Shown here piece after piece: positions 27,230 through 39,926 of a DNA stretch of 58,197 bases; the first letter of the stretch is position 1, and every line of letters begins with the position of its first letter. The notes beneath the pieces are model-generated. The model was not told where the DNA came from, searched no databases, and saw only the letters and a list, made by a program, of their open reading frames with translations. Made by a program: the position numbers and the translations under genes. This DNA is from Mycolicibacterium malmesburyense. GTDB taxonomy: Bacteria; Actinomycetota; Actinomycetes; Mycobacteriales; Mycobacteriaceae. The stretch covers positions 1-58,197 of the forward strand of contig NZ_CVTB01000254.1 of assembly GCF_001050015.1 (NCBI RefSeq), given 5' to 3'.

Positions 27230-28144
27230 TCAGTCTTGCTGGCCCATCAGCGCGGTGGCCGAGAAACACTTCTGTGGGTCACGCCCAGCAAAGTATTCGA
27301 CAAGCGTCTCGGACAGCCTCGAGGGGTCCCAGGCGTCGGCTTCGGCGCTGAATTGTGCCTCCACAGTCGGCGCCGCCACCAGGGTCACCGTCGGACCGTA
27401 GACGATGAAGAGCTGACCGTTGACCCCCTGGGCCGCGGGTGAGGCCAGGAAGCGGACCAGGTTCACGACGTGTTCGGGTGACAGCGGGTCGATCTGGCCC
27501 TCGGCCAGGTCCGGCGCTTCGCCGAAGACGTCGGCCGTCATCGCGGTGCGGGCGCGGGGGGCGATGGCGTTGGCCCGCACGCCGTAGCGTTCCAGCGCCC
27601 TGGCCATGGACAGGGTCAACGCGGTGATGCCGGCCTTGGCGGCGCCGTAGTTGGCCTGCCCGACCGGTCCGACGAGACCGGCTTCCGACGAGGTGTTGAT
27701 GACCCGGCCGTAGACCTGGCCGTCGTTTTCCTTGGCCTTGGCCCGCCAGTACGTGGCCGCGTTGCGGGTGAGCAGGAAGTGTCCGCGCAGGTGCACGGCG
27801 ATCACCGCATCCCAGTCCTCGTCGGACATGTTGAACAGCATGCGGTCGCGGGTGATGCCGGCGTTGTTCACGACGATGCCCAGGCCGCCGAGTCCGTCGG
27901 CGGTCTCGACCAGTTCGTCGGCGGTCGAGCGTGCGCTGATGTCGCCGGCGACGGCCACACCCTTGGCGCCCGCCGCGCTGATCTCGTCGAGCACGTCGGA
28001 CTTGTCGAGTGCGGCGGCGATGTCGTTCACGACGACGGTGGCCCCGGCCTGGGCAAGGCCGATGGCCTCCGCGCGCCCCAGCCCTGCCGCCGCGCCGGTC
28101 ACCACCGCTACGCGGCCGGACAGGTCGTTGGGGTCTGTAGTCAT
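27230..28144 (-). CDS. hsd4A: 17-beta-hydroxysteroid / steroid-acyl-CoA dehydrogenase Hsd4A
   Basis: A 304-residue SDR equivalent to Rv3502c: TGAAAGLGRAEA at residues 16-27 (NAD site), NNAG, a serine in INTSSEAG, and YGAAK as the YxxxK motif. The C terminus has an extension typical of multifunctional-enzyme-type-2-like dehydrogenases. The family oxidises the 22-hydroxy-acyl-CoA in sterol side-chain beta-oxidation and also 17-hydroxysteroids. GAGGAG precedes the ATG by 4 bases. It follows fdxD by 45 bases and is probably read from the fdxD KstR promoter. Confidence 0.9.
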   Translation of the reverse strand: MTTDPNDLSGRVAVVTGAAAGLGRAEAIGLAQAGATVVVNDIAAALDKSDVLDEISAAGAKGVAVAGDISARSTADELVETADGLGGLGIVVNNAGITRDRMLFNMSDEDWDAVIAVHLRGHFLLTRNAATYWRAKAKENDGQVYGRVINTSSEAGLVGPVGQANYGAAKAGITALTLSMARALERYGVRANAIAPRARTAMTADVFGEAPDLAEGQIDPLSPEHVVNLVRFLASPAAQGVNGQLFIVYGPTVTLVAAPTVEAQFSAEADAWDPSRLSETLVEYFAGRDPQKCFSATALMGQQD

Positions 28145-28189
28145 GCCGCTCCTCGTATGCCCGTGTGCATCGTCAAATTATGAATACCT

Positions 28190-28381
28190 CTAGTCTCGGC
28201 GAAGCAGTGCCGCCCTCGGGCACTCGGCGATGGACTGCTCGGCCAGTTCCTCCTGGTCGGCGGGTACCGGGTCGAGTTTGACCACCGCATAGTCGTCGTC
28301 GTCGAGATCGAACAGGTCGGGCGCGATTCCCACGCAAACGGCGTTGCCCTCGCACCGGTCCCGGTCCACTTCCACCCTCAT
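28190..28381 (-). CDS. fdxD: Ferredoxin FdxD, [3Fe-4S] type
   Basis: A 63-residue ferredoxin with cysteines 10, 16 and 54 and Asn13 where a fourth cluster ligand would be, so a [3Fe-4S] cluster is expected. This matches Rv3503c, an electron donor for the sterol-oxidising P450s (CYP125/CYP142/CYP124). The ATG at 28381 has GAGGAGG about 5 bases upstream. The KstR operator lies 64 bases upstream, and TAGTCT at 28441-28446 is the candidate -10. Confidence 0.92.
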   Translation of the reverse strand: MRVEVDRDRCEGNAVCVGIAPDLFDLDDDDYAVVKLDPVPADQEELAEQSIAECPRAALLRRD

Positions 28382-28444
28382 CACAACCTCCTCGCGGTCA
28401 AAGCTGCTCCGAGCCCAGTGTGGCACCGGCCTGGACCCCAAGAC

Positions 28445-28458
28445 TAGAACGTGTTACA
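28445..28458. promoter_or_regulatory. KstR operator between fdxD and fadE26
   Basis: TAGAACGTGTTACA fits the consensus fully. It sits between divergent genes and so can control both the leftward fdxD-hsd4A unit and the rightward fadE26-fadE27-fadD17 unit. Confidence 0.85.
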
Positions 28459-28526
28459 ACCGGGAGGGAATCGGGGCTGGCTCCCGGTATGCCACTTCGT
28501 GCCTCTAGAGAAGTTAGGACAAGGCG

Positions 28527-29708
28527 ATGCGGATCGGCTACACCCCAGAGCAGGAAGAGCTGCGCCGCGAGCTGCGCTCCTACTTCACCAAGTTGATGAC
28601 GCCCGAGCGCGCCGAGGCGCTGGCATCCAACGACGGCGAGATGGGGCGCGGCAACGTCTACCGCGAAACCGTCGCGCAGATGGGCAAGGACGGCTGGCTG
28701 ACCCTGTCGTGGCCCAAGGAGTTCGGCGGCCAGGAACGCCCGCCCATCGACGGGCTGATCTTCAACGACGAGGCCGCGATCGCGAACGTGCCGGTGCCGT
28801 TCCTGACCATTAACAGCGTCGCGCCGACGATCATGCACTTCGGCAGCGACGAGCAGAAGAAGTTCTTCCTGCCGAAGATCGCCGCGGGCGATCTGCACTT
28901 TTCGATCGGCTACTCCGAACCCGGCGCGGGCACCGACCTGGCATCCCTGCGCACCACGGCGGTCCGCGACGGTGACGATTACGTGATCAACGGCCAGAAG
29001 ATGTGGACCAGCCTGATCGCCTACGCCGACTACGTGTGGCTGGCGGCGCGCACCAATCCGGAGGCCAAGAAGCACCGCGGGATCTCGATGCTGATCGTGC
29101 CCACCACCGCGGAGGGATTCTCCTGGACGCCGGTGCACACGATGGCGGGCGTCGACACCAGCGCCACCTACTACCAGGACGTGCGGGTGCCGGTCACCAA
29201 CCTGGTCGGCGAGGAGAACGCCGGCTGGAAGCTGGTGACCAACCAGCTCAACCACGAGCGCGTCGCACTGGTGTCGGCTCAGCCGATCTTCTTGGCTCTC
29301 AACGGCGTTCGCGAGTGGGCCCAGAACACCAAGGACGTGCACGGCAACCGGTTGATCGACTCCGAGTGGGTGCAGCTCAACCTGGCCCGGGTGCACGCCA
29401 AGGCCGAGGTCCTCAAGCTGATCAACTGGGAACTGGCCTCGGCCGACGACGCCGCACCTTCACCCGCGGATGCGTCGGCGGCCAAGGTGTACGGCACCGA
29501 ACTCGCCACCGAGGCCTACCGCCTCCTGATGGAGGTGCTCGGAACCGCGGCGACGCTGCGTCCCGGTACGCCCGGCGCGCTCCTGCGCGGACGGATCGAA
29601 CGCATGCACCGCAGCTGCCTGATCCTCACGTTCGGCGGCGGCACCAACGAAATTCAGCGCGACATCATCGGGATGGTCGCGCTGGGCCTGCCCCGAGTGA
29701 ACCGATAG
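28527..29708 (+). CDS. fadE26: Steroid acyl-CoA dehydrogenase alpha subunit FadE26 (ChsE4)
   Basis: A 393-residue acyl-CoA dehydrogenase. FAD-binding segments GYSEPGAGTDLASL and FGGGTNEIQRDIIG are present, and Glu244 in LNHERVALVS is the likely catalytic base, near Glu247 of M. tuberculosis ChsE4. With FadE27 it forms the alpha2-beta2 enzyme that introduces the double bond into sterol side-chain CoA esters. It is the first gene of a KstR-controlled operon; the next gene starts 8 bases downstream. Confidence 0.94.
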   Translation: MRIGYTPEQEELRRELRSYFTKLMTPERAEALASNDGEMGRGNVYRETVAQMGKDGWLTLSWPKEFGGQERPPIDGLIFNDEAAIANVPVPFLTINSVAPTIMHFGSDEQKKFFLPKIAAGDLHFSIGYSEPGAGTDLASLRTTAVRDGDDYVINGQKMWTSLIAYADYVWLAARTNPEAKKHRGISMLIVPTTAEGFSWTPVHTMAGVDTSATYYQDVRVPVTNLVGEENAGWKLVTNQLNHERVALVSAQPIFLALNGVREWAQNTKDVHGNRLIDSEWVQLNLARVHAKAEVLKLINWELASADDAAPSPADASAAKVYGTELATEAYRLLMEVLGTAATLRPGTPGALLRGRIERMHRSCLILTFGGGTNEIQRDIIGMVALGLPRVNR

Positions 29709-29716
29709 GACCGACC

Positions 29717-30820
29717 ATGGATTTCAAGACAACCGAAGCGTCCGAAGACCTCGGCGGGCTGGTGCGCACGATCGTCGACTCGGTCGTCACCCCGGAGCGC
29801 CAGCGCGAGCTCGACGGGCTGGAGCAGAGGTTCGACCGCGCCCTGTGGGACAAGCTGATCGAGGCCGACGTGCTTTCGGCCGCCTCCCCGGATGCGGTGG
29901 GCGGAGGCGGCTTCGGAGTACTGGAGCAGGTCGCCGTGCTCGCCGCGCTCGGTCGGCAGCTGTCCGCGGTGCCGTATCTGGAGTCGGTGTTGCTCGGCGC
30001 CGGAGCGCTGGCCGAGTTCGGACCCGAAGCGCTGCAACGGGAGTGGGCGGTGCCCGCGATCAAGGGCGAAAAAATCCTGACCGTCGCGCTCGACGGCGAA
30101 ATGGGTCAGGGCCCGGTGCGGGCTCAATCCTCGGAGGGCGGTTACCGGCTCACCGGATCCCGCACCCAGGTGCCCTACGGGCCCGTCGCCGACGCGTTCC
30201 TGATCCCCGCCGAAACGGACTCGGGTCCCAAGGTTTTCCTGGTCACCGCGACGGATCCCGGCGTCACGACCGAGCCGCTGGACACCACCGGTCACGGCAG
30301 CGTCGGGCATGTGGAGCTGCAGGGCACTCAGGTCGACGCCGGCCGGGTCCTCGGCGAGGGCTCGGGCGATGTCGTCGCATGGCTGTCCACCCGGGTAGCA
30401 CTGGGCCGCAGCGCTTTCCAGCTCGGCGTGCTCGAACGTGCGCTCGAACTCACCGCGGAGTATGCGCGTGAACGCGAGCAGTTCGACCGGCCGATCGGCA
30501 GTTTCCAGGCCGTGTCGTCGCGACTGGCCGACGGCTACATCGACGTCAAGGCGCTTCGGCTGACGCTGACCCAGGCGGCGTGGCGGCTCTCGGAGGGTCT
30601 TCCCGCGGACGTCGACGTCAACACCGCGGCGTTCTGGGCCGCCGACGCCGGTCACCGCGTCGCACACACCACGGTGCACGTGCACGGCGGCGTCGGGATC
30701 GACATCGACCACCCCGTGCACCGCTATTTCCTGGCGGCCAAGCAGACCGAGTTCGCGGTCGGCGGCGCGACGGGGCAACTGCTGCGCATCGGCCGGGAGT
30801 TGGCCGATACCCCCGCCTGA
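29717..30820 (+). CDS. fadE27: Steroid acyl-CoA dehydrogenase beta subunit FadE27 (ChsE5)
   Basis: A 367-residue acyl-CoA dehydrogenase-like partner of FadE26. The ACAD fold is complete, but the usual catalytic glutamate loop reads RVALGRSAF, so this subunit is probably non-catalytic but needed for the FAD sites at the interface. The ATG at 29717 is used; much longer in-frame extensions lie within fadE26 in another frame. Confidence 0.92.
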   Translation: MDFKTTEASEDLGGLVRTIVDSVVTPERQRELDGLEQRFDRALWDKLIEADVLSAASPDAVGGGGFGVLEQVAVLAALGRQLSAVPYLESVLLGAGALAEFGPEALQREWAVPAIKGEKILTVALDGEMGQGPVRAQSSEGGYRLTGSRTQVPYGPVADAFLIPAETDSGPKVFLVTATDPGVTTEPLDTTGHGSVGHVELQGTQVDAGRVLGEGSGDVVAWLSTRVALGRSAFQLGVLERALELTAEYAREREQFDRPIGSFQAVSSRLADGYIDVKALRLTLTQAAWRLSEGLPADVDVNTAAFWAADAGHRVAHTTVHVHGGVGIDIDHPVHRYFLAAKQTEFAVGGATGQLLRIGRELADTPA

Positions 30821-30821
30821 G

Positions 30822-32327
30822 GTGAACAGGCTGCCGACGGTCGCCGACCTGCTGAAGCCGTTGGTCGATGTCGACGACCGCGGGGTGCTGTTCGAGGAGA
30901 CGTTCACCACCTGGCGTGATCACCTGCGGTACGCGGCGGCGGTGGGCGCCGCGTTGCGGGCCCGCCTGGACCCCGGCCGGCCACCACACGTCGGGGTGCT
31001 GCTGCAGAACACGCCGTTCTTCTCGGCTGTACTGGTGGCCGCGGGGTTGACGGGCATCGTGCCGGTCGGCCTCAACCCGGTCCGGCGAGGTGCGGCGCTG
31101 CAGCGCGACATCACACATGCCGATTGCCAACTGGTGCTTGCCGATTCGGGCGCGCGCGATGTGGTCGACGGGATCGACCATATCGACGTGGACTCGCCGC
31201 AGTGGGCGGTCGAGGTGGCGGAGTTCGCCGATGAGCCGGTGGTGGTGCGTGAGGCCGACCCCGCCGACCTGTTCATGCTCATCTACACGTCGGGCACCAG
31301 CGGGGATCCGAAGGCCGTCAAGTGCAGCCACGGCAAGGTGGCGGTGGCCGGCGTGACCATGACGCAACGCTTCGACCTCGGCCCCGACGATGTCTGCTAC
31401 GTGTCGATGCCGCTGTTTCACTCCAACGCGGTGCTGGTCGGATGGGCGGTGGCGCTGGCGTCACAGAGTTCGCTTGCGTTGCGCCGCAAGTTCTCCGCCT
31501 CGCAGTTCCTGCCCGATGTCCGTCGCTTCGGCGCGACGTATGCGAACTACGTGGGCAAGCCGCTGTCGTATGTCCTTGCCACGCCGGAGCTTGCGGACGA
31601 CGCGGACAACCCGCTGCGGGCGGTCTACGGCAACGAGGGCGCGCCGGCCGACGTCGAGCGGTTCGCGAAGCGGTTCGGCACCGTGGTGATGGACGGGTTC
31701 GGCTCCACCGAGGGCGGGATCGCGATCGCCCGTACACCGGACACTCCCCCGGGCTCGCTTGGCCCGCTGCCGCCCGGCACCGAGATCGTCGACGTCGACA
31801 CCGGCGAACCGTGTCCGCCCGGTGTGACCGGTGAGCTCGTGAACACCTCCGACGCAGGGCGTTTCGAGGGCTACTACAACGACCCGGAGGCCGACGCCGA
31901 ACGGATGCGCGGCGGCATGTACCACAGCGGGGACCTGGCCTACCGCGACGAGAACGGTTACGCCTACTTCGCGGGCAGGCTCGGCGACTGGATGCGGGTG
32001 GACGGCGAGAATCTCGGCTCGGCGCCGATCGAACGCGTGCTGTCGCGGCATCCGGACGTGGTCGAGGTTGCGGTGTACGGAATACCGGCGCCGGATGTCG
32101 GCGACCAGGTGATGGCCGCGCTGACGCTCGCCGAAGGGTCGGCCTTCGACGCCGACGCTTTCCGCGAATTCCTCTCCGCGCAGACCGATCTCGGCCCCAA
32201 GCAGTGGCCGTCGTACGTGCGTATCAGCACGGCGCTACCGCGCACCGAGACGTTCAAGGTGATCAAGCGGCAGTTGGCGGCCGATGGAACCGACTGCGCG
32301 GACCCCGTGTATCCGATCCCTCGCTAG
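30822..32327 (+). CDS. fadD17: Acyl-CoA synthetase FadD17 (sterol side chain)
   Basis: A 501-residue AMP-forming acyl-CoA ligase. The P-loop-like motif IYTSGTSGDPKAVKCSH, MDGFGSTEGG and the hinge region DWMRVDGENLGS are present. FadD17 in mycobacteria activates shortened (C5) steroid side chains. It starts one base after the fadE27 stop with GTG and has no separate promoter. It overlaps the end of the convergent nitronate monooxygenase gene by 4 bases. Confidence 0.9.
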   Translation: MNRLPTVADLLKPLVDVDDRGVLFEETFTTWRDHLRYAAAVGAALRARLDPGRPPHVGVLLQNTPFFSAVLVAAGLTGIVPVGLNPVRRGAALQRDITHADCQLVLADSGARDVVDGIDHIDVDSPQWAVEVAEFADEPVVVREADPADLFMLIYTSGTSGDPKAVKCSHGKVAVAGVTMTQRFDLGPDDVCYVSMPLFHSNAVLVGWAVALASQSSLALRRKFSASQFLPDVRRFGATYANYVGKPLSYVLATPELADDADNPLRAVYGNEGAPADVERFAKRFGTVVMDGFGSTEGGIAIARTPDTPPGSLGPLPPGTEIVDVDTGEPCPPGVTGELVNTSDAGRFEGYYNDPEADAERMRGGMYHSGDLAYRDENGYAYFAGRLGDWMRVDGENLGSAPIERVLSRHPDVVEVAVYGIPAPDVGDQVMAALTLAEGSAFDADAFREFLSAQTDLGPKQWPSYVRISTALPRTETFKVIKRQLAADGTDCADPVYPIPR

Positions 32328-33454
32328 TCGCCGCGGATGTTGTCGAGGCGGCGCGTGGCCTCGTCGAAGCCCTCCACCAACTCGGCGATGATGTCGGCGA
32401 CGGGACGGATCTCGTTCATGCGGCCGACGATCTGGCCCACCGGCATCGCCACGGTGTCGGGGTTGTCCGATTCGTTCATGCGCTGATGCGCCTCGCTGAC
32501 GAGGATGTTCTGCAGCGGCATCGGCAACGGCTCGGGTGCGTCGGGGGCGTCCCACGCGTCCGTCCACTTCGTCTTGAGCAGCCGAGCGGGCTTGCCGGTG
32601 TAGATGCGGCGACGCACGGTGTCGGCCGACGTCGCCCGCAGCAGCCCCTCCTGGATCGTCGAGATACCGCCGGGTTTGCGGTGTCCGAGGTCGTATTCGG
32701 CCGACGTCAGGAACGCCGAACCCATCCACACTCCGGACGCGCCGAGCGCCAGCGCCGCGGCCACCTGCCTACCCGTGCCGATGCCGCCTGCGGCCAGCAC
32801 CGGGGCCTTACCGCCAAGCGCGTCAACGATTTCCGGCCACAGCACCATCGAGCCGATCTCACCGGTGTGGCCACCAGCCTCGTGCCCCTGCGCCACGACG
32901 ATGTCGACGCCGTTGTCGACGTGCCGCTGAGCGTGTTTGGCGCTGCCCGCGAGGGCCGCGACCGGAACTCCCGCGGCATGCGCCTGATCGATGACGTCCT
33001 TCGGCGGGGATCCGAGCGCGTTGGCGATCAACTTGATCGGATGCTTGAGCGCGACCTCGACGTGCGAGCGCGCCACCGAGTGCAGCCACCCGAGCACACC
33101 CTCGTTGCGCGTCCCGTCGTCCGGCAGCGGCGGAACACCAAGGTCGGCAAGGGTTTTGTCGATGAAGTCGCGGTGGCTCTGCGGGATGAGCTTGTTGATG
33201 TCGACCGCGGTGCCCTCCTGGGGCACCTTGGCGGGCATCACCACGTCGACGCCGTACGGCTTGCCGTCGGTGTTCTCGTCCATCCAGCACAGCACGTCTT
33301 CGAGATCGTCGGCGGAGTTGAACCGCACGCAGCCCAGCACGCCGAGACCGCCGGCCTTGCTGACCGCCGCGGCGACCTTCTCCGACGGCGTGAAGACGAA
33401 GATCGGGTACTCGATGCCGAACCGATCGCAGAGTTCGGTGCGCATCTTCGTCAC
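32324..33454 (-). CDS. Nitronate monooxygenase-family FMN oxidoreductase
   Basis: A 376-residue TIM-barrel flavoprotein of the nitronate monooxygenase/2-nitropropane dioxygenase family: VVAQGHEAGGHTG and VLAAGGIGTGRQVAAALALGA are the FMN phosphate and active-site regions. In steroid degraders, members of this family act on degradation intermediates rather than nitronates; which substrate applies here is unknown. A GTG at 33454 overlaps the fadD19 stop (GTGA), so it is probably translated with fadD19; an ATG three codons later is the alternative start. Confidence 0.84.
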   Translation of the reverse strand: MTKMRTELCDRFGIEYPIFVFTPSEKVAAAVSKAGGLGVLGCVRFNSADDLEDVLCWMDENTDGKPYGVDVVMPAKVPQEGTAVDINKLIPQSHRDFIDKTLADLGVPPLPDDGTRNEGVLGWLHSVARSHVEVALKHPIKLIANALGSPPKDVIDQAHAAGVPVAALAGSAKHAQRHVDNGVDIVVAQGHEAGGHTGEIGSMVLWPEIVDALGGKAPVLAAGGIGTGRQVAAALALGASGVWMGSAFLTSAEYDLGHRKPGGISTIQEGLLRATSADTVRRRIYTGKPARLLKTKWTDAWDAPDAPEPLPMPLQNILVSEAHQRMNESDNPDTVAMPVGQIVGRMNEIRPVADIIAELVEGFDEATRRLDNIRGD

Positions 33455-35103
33455 GACGCCGACCCCACGTGGTTGGCGTGCACCTCGTCGGCGGGGCGCT
33501 CCTCGGTGACGTCCTTGGCCCACCGGTAGTCCGGCTTGCCCGCCGGCGTGCGGTGGATGTCATCGACCCACCAGATCTTGCGCGGCACCTTGTATCCCGC
33601 GATCTCCCTGCGCACGAACGTGTCGAGTTCGGCCAGCGTCGGGTTGGTGTCGGGGCGACGGTGCACGACCGCCGCGACGCACTGTCCGTACCGCTCGTCG
33701 GGCACACCGACCACGAGCGCGTCGAACACGTCGGGATGACCCTTGAGGGCGGCCTCGACCTCTTCGGGGTAGATCTTCTCGCCGCCGCTGTTGATCGACT
33801 GCGAGCCGCGACCGAGCATCGTGACCGTCCCGTCGGCCTCGACCTCCGCGTAGTCGCCGGGGATGGCGTACCGAATCCCGTTGAACGTCTTGAACGTCTC
33901 GGCGGTCTTCTTCGGGTCCTTGTAGTAGCCGACCGGGATGTTGCCCTTCTTCGCGATCAACCCGCGCACACCCGATCCGGGCTTGACCTCGTTGCCGTTC
34001 TCGTCGAGGACGACGGTGCGGTGGTCGATCGTGACCCGCGGGCCGCCGGTGTGCGACTGGCCCTTGGCGACGATGCTGGTGCCACCGAAACCGGTCTCCG
34101 AGGACCCGATCGAGTCGGTGATCACCCGGTTGGGCAGCAGTTCGAGGAACTTCTCCTTGATGCTCGTCGAGAACAGCGCCGCCGTGCTGGCGAGCAGGAA
34201 CAGCGAGGACAGGTCTGGCTCGTGACCGGCGTCGTGCAGCTTGGTCAGCGCGTCGAGCAGCGGACGCGCCATCGCGTCGCCGGTGAAGAACAGCAGGTTC
34301 ACCTTGTGCTTCTCGATGGTCTGCCAGACCTCGTCGGCGTCGAATTCCGGTGCCAGCACGGTGGTTTGGCCGGAGAACAGCGACATCCAGGTCGCCGACT
34401 GGGTGGCGCCGTGGATCATCGGCGGGATCGGGTAGCGGATCATCGGCGGGTTCTCCGCGGCGGCCTTGGCCAGGTCATGCTCGTCCTTGACGAACTCGCC
34501 GGTGGCAAAGTCGGTGCCGCCGAACAACACCCGGTAGATGTCCTCGTGACGCCACATGACGCCCTTGGGGAATCCGGTGGTGCCGCCGGTGTAGAGCAGG
34601 TAGATGTCGTCCTCGCTGCGCGGACCGAAATCGCGTTCGGCTGAACCCTGTTCGAGCGCCGAGTAGAACTCGACGCCGCCGTAGCGCTCGAAGTCGTCGT
34701 CGCTGCCGTCCTCGACCACCAGGACGGTCTTCACGGCGGGGGTCTCGGGAAGCACGTTCGCGACGCGGTCGGCGTAGCGGCGCTCGTGCACCAGCGCGAC
34801 CATGTCGGAGTTCTCGAACAGATACTTCAGCTCGCCCTCGACGTAGCGGAAGTTCACGTTGACCAGGATGGCGCCGGCTTTGACGATGCCCAGCATCGCG
34901 ACGACGATCTCGTTGCGATTGCGGCAGTAGAGGCCGACCTTGTCGTCCTTCTTGACACCCTGGCCGAGGAGGTAGTGGGCGAGCCGGTTGGCGTGCTCCT
35001 CCAGTTGGGCGTACGTCAGCTGGTCGTCGCCGCAGATGAGGGCGACACGGTCTGGCACAGCGTCGATGGCGTGCTCGGCTAGATCAGCGATGTTCAGGGC
35101 CAC
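33451..35103 (-). CDS. fadD19: Sterol side-chain acyl-CoA synthetase FadD19
   Basis: A 550-residue acyl-CoA ligase very similar to Rv3515c: begins ALNIADLAEHAIDAVPDRVA, with the AMP-binding motif LYTGGTTGFPKGVMWRHED, and the C-terminal lysine in SPAGK-like TPAGKPDYRW. It activates the full-length C27/C26 side chain and in Rhodococcus is needed for C24-branched sterols. The GTG at 35103 lies only 11 bases from the KstR operator. The -10 TAGTTT (35111-35116) ends 7 bases before it, so a leaderless transcript is predicted. A frame continuing upstream to 35223 reads through the operator and is rejected. Confidence 0.95.
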   Translation of the reverse strand: MALNIADLAEHAIDAVPDRVALICGDDQLTYAQLEEHANRLAHYLLGQGVKKDDKVGLYCRNRNEIVVAMLGIVKAGAILVNVNFRYVEGELKYLFENSDMVALVHERRYADRVANVLPETPAVKTVLVVEDGSDDDFERYGGVEFYSALEQGSAERDFGPRSEDDIYLLYTGGTTGFPKGVMWRHEDIYRVLFGGTDFATGEFVKDEHDLAKAAAENPPMIRYPIPPMIHGATQSATWMSLFSGQTTVLAPEFDADEVWQTIEKHKVNLLFFTGDAMARPLLDALTKLHDAGHEPDLSSLFLLASTAALFSTSIKEKFLELLPNRVITDSIGSSETGFGGTSIVAKGQSHTGGPRVTIDHRTVVLDENGNEVKPGSGVRGLIAKKGNIPVGYYKDPKKTAETFKTFNGIRYAIPGDYAEVEADGTVTMLGRGSQSINSGGEKIYPEEVEAALKGHPDVFDALVVGVPDERYGQCVAAVVHRRPDTNPTLAELDTFVRREIAGYKVPRKIWWVDDIHRTPAGKPDYRWAKDVTEERPADEVHANHVGSAS

Positions 35104-35114
35104 GGAACCTAAAC

Positions 35115-35128
35115 TAGAACGTGTTACA
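35115..35128. promoter_or_regulatory. KstR operator between fadD19 and echA19
   Basis: TAGAACGTGTTACA, full consensus match. Leftward it runs into TAGTTT (fadD19 -10) and rightward into TACATT (35125-35130, echA19 -10), so one site overlaps both divergent promoters. Confidence 0.87.
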
Positions 35129-35172
35129 TTTCCAGACAAGTCTGTGGCATCGACGCTGGAAGGCGAACCCCT

Positions 35173-35973
35173 GTGAGTGATCCCCAGAAGGGCCCCGACG
35201 CCCTCATTGAGCAGCGCGGACACACCCTGATCCTGACGCTGAACCGGCCGGAGGCGCGCAACGCGCTCTCGACCGAGATGCTCTCGATCATGGTCGAGGC
35301 CTGGGACCGCGTGGACAACGATCCCGAGATCCGCACCTGCATCCTCACCGGCGCCGGCGGTTACTTCTGTGCGGGCATGGACCTCAAGGCCGCGACGGCC
35401 AAGCCCCCGGGCGACTCGTTCAAGGACGGCAGCTACGACCCGTCGCGCATCGACGCGCTGCTGAAGGGCCGCCGGCTGACGAAGCCGCTGATCGCCGCCG
35501 TCGAGGGCCCCGCGATCGCCGGCGGCACCGAGATCCTGCAGGGCACCGACATCCGCATCGCGGGCGAGAGCGCCAAGTTCGGCATCTCCGAGGCCAAGTG
35601 GAGCCTGTACCCGATGGGCGGGTCGGCGGTGCGTCTGGTGCGCCAGATTCCGTACACCATCGCGTGCGATCTACTGCTGACCGGACGCCACATCACCGCC
35701 GCCGAGGCCAAGGAGTACGGGCTGATCGGCTACGTCGTTCCCGACGGCACCGCGCTGGACAAGGCGCTGGAGATCGCCGAGGTGATCAACAACAACGGTC
35801 CGCTGGCCGTGCAGGCGATCCTGAAGACCATCCGCGAGACCGAGGGCATGCACGAGAACGAGGCGTTCAAGCCCGACACCGCCAACGGCATTCCGGTGTT
35901 CCTCAGCGACGACGCCAAGGAAGGCCCGCGGGCGTTCAAGGAAAAGCGAGCCCCGAACTTCCAGATGAGGTAG
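35173..35973 (+). CDS. echA19: Steroid enoyl-CoA hydratase EchA19
   Basis: A 266-residue crotonase with both catalytic glutamates (Glu120 in AGGTEI and Glu140 in FGISEA) and the oxyanion segment [10 protein letters not shown]. EchA19 hydrates the unsaturated steroid side-chain CoA ester made by FadE26/27. The GTG start at 35173 is preceded by GGAAGG. It is divergent from fadD19 and shares its KstR operator. Confidence 0.93.
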   Translation: MSDPQKGPDALIEQRGHTLILTLNRPEARNALSTEMLSIMVEAWDRVDNDPEIRTCILTGAGGYFCAGMDLKAATAKPPGDSFKDGSYDPSRIDALLKGRRLTKPLIAAVEGPAIAGGTEILQGTDIRIAGESAKFGISEAKWSLYPMGGSAVRLVRQIPYTIACDLLLTGRHITAAEAKEYGLIGYVVPDGTALDKALEIAEVINNNGPLAVQAILKTIRETEGMHENEAFKPDTANGIPVFLSDDAKEGPRAFKEKRAPNFQMR

Positions 35974-36015
35974 TCGGGCTTCGGCGATCGGGCGGGATGC
36001 ATAGGGTAGACCGCG

Positions 36016-38720
<2,705 letters not shown>

Positions 38721-38724
<4 letters not shown>

Positions 38725-39926
38725 GACACGGGCTTCGACGGCGTGAACGCCACCGGCATCCGTTCCAATCCGGACACGAAATTGGCAGGACGCAGAGGCA
38801 ATTCGTCGTCGGTCGCCAGCCGAAGATCCGGGAGTCGCTGTAGCAGTTTGGTCTGCATGATCGACAGTTCGAGCCGCGCGAGCTGGTTGCCCAGACAGAA
38901 GTGTGTGCCGAAGCCGAACGCCAGGTGGTTGTTCGGATAGCGCTCGATGTCGAAGGACTCGGGGCGCTCGAACACCGCCTCGTCGAAGTTGGCCGACTCG
39001 AACAGCAGGATCATCTTCTCGCCCTCCGCCAGCGCGGTCCCGTGGAACTCGGTGTCGGCGGTGATCGTGCGCGCCATGTTCTTCACCGGCGCGGTCCAGC
39101 GCAGCATCTCCTCGATCGCGTTGGGCAGCAACGACAGATCGTTCGCGAGCCGCCGATGCTGGTCGGGATGCAGCAGCAGCTGGCGCGTGCCGCCGGACAG
39201 CGTGTGCCGGGTGGTCTCGTCGCCGCCGATCAACAGCAGCAGCACCTCGGTGACGATCTGATGGTCCTCGAGCTTGCTGCCCTCGACCTCGGCGTGCACC
39301 AGCACACTGACCAGATCGTCGGTCGGCTCCTCCTTGCGGGCCGCGATCATGCCCATCATGTACTCGCTGTAGGCCGCGAAAGCGTCCATCGTGACCTGGA
39401 ACTGTTCGGGATCTGCGGTGCTGCTCAGGAAGCTGACCAGGTCGTCGGACCACTTGAGGAACATCTCGCGTTCTTCGGGACGGACCCCGAGCATGTCGCC
39501 GATGACGGCCATCGGCAGCGGCGCCGCGATGTCCCAGACGAAGTCGCATTCGCCGCGCTCGCACACGTTGTCGATCAGCGTGTCGCACAGGTTCTCGATC
39601 GACCCCTCGAGGTCCTTGACCCGCTTACGCGTGAAGCCGGCGTTGACGAGCTTGCGCCGCAGCAGATGCTGCGGATCGTCCATCTCGATCATCATCTCAA
39701 CGCCCGGTTGGTCGGGTCGGATGCCGCCGGCGTTGGAGAACAACTCGGGATTGCGCTCGGCCTCGATCACCGCGGCATAGGTTGCGGCGGCGGCCAGTCC
39801 GTTGCGGTCGCGGAAGACCGGTTCATTCTCGCGCATCCACTTGTAGACCGCCCTGGAGTCGCCGGCGTAGAAGGCGCCGTCGGTCAGGTCCACATCGGGT
39901 TTGGTCTGCGGTGCTGTGACTGTCAC
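38721..39926 (-). CDS. cyp142: Cytochrome P450 CYP142, sterol 26/27-hydroxylase
   Basis: A 401-residue P450. Haem loop FGFGTHFCLGNQLARLE, I-helix GGDETTRHTLSGGT and the ExxR helix EEMLRWTAP are present. The whole sequence follows M. tuberculosis CYP142A1 (for example NAGGIRPDQP, RKLVNAGFTRKRVKD). It oxidises the terminal side-chain methyl of cholesterol/cholestenone to the acid that FadD19 activates, with FdxD as probable electron donor. The GTG at 39926 overlaps the stop of the upstream gene (GTGA) and has GAGGAG about 8 bases before it. Confidence 0.95.

Noticed and set aside
35104..35223. Upstream extension of fadD19 to 35223
   Set aside because: It would translate the KstR operator and part of echA19; the FadD19 N terminus of relatives starts at the GTG at 35103.
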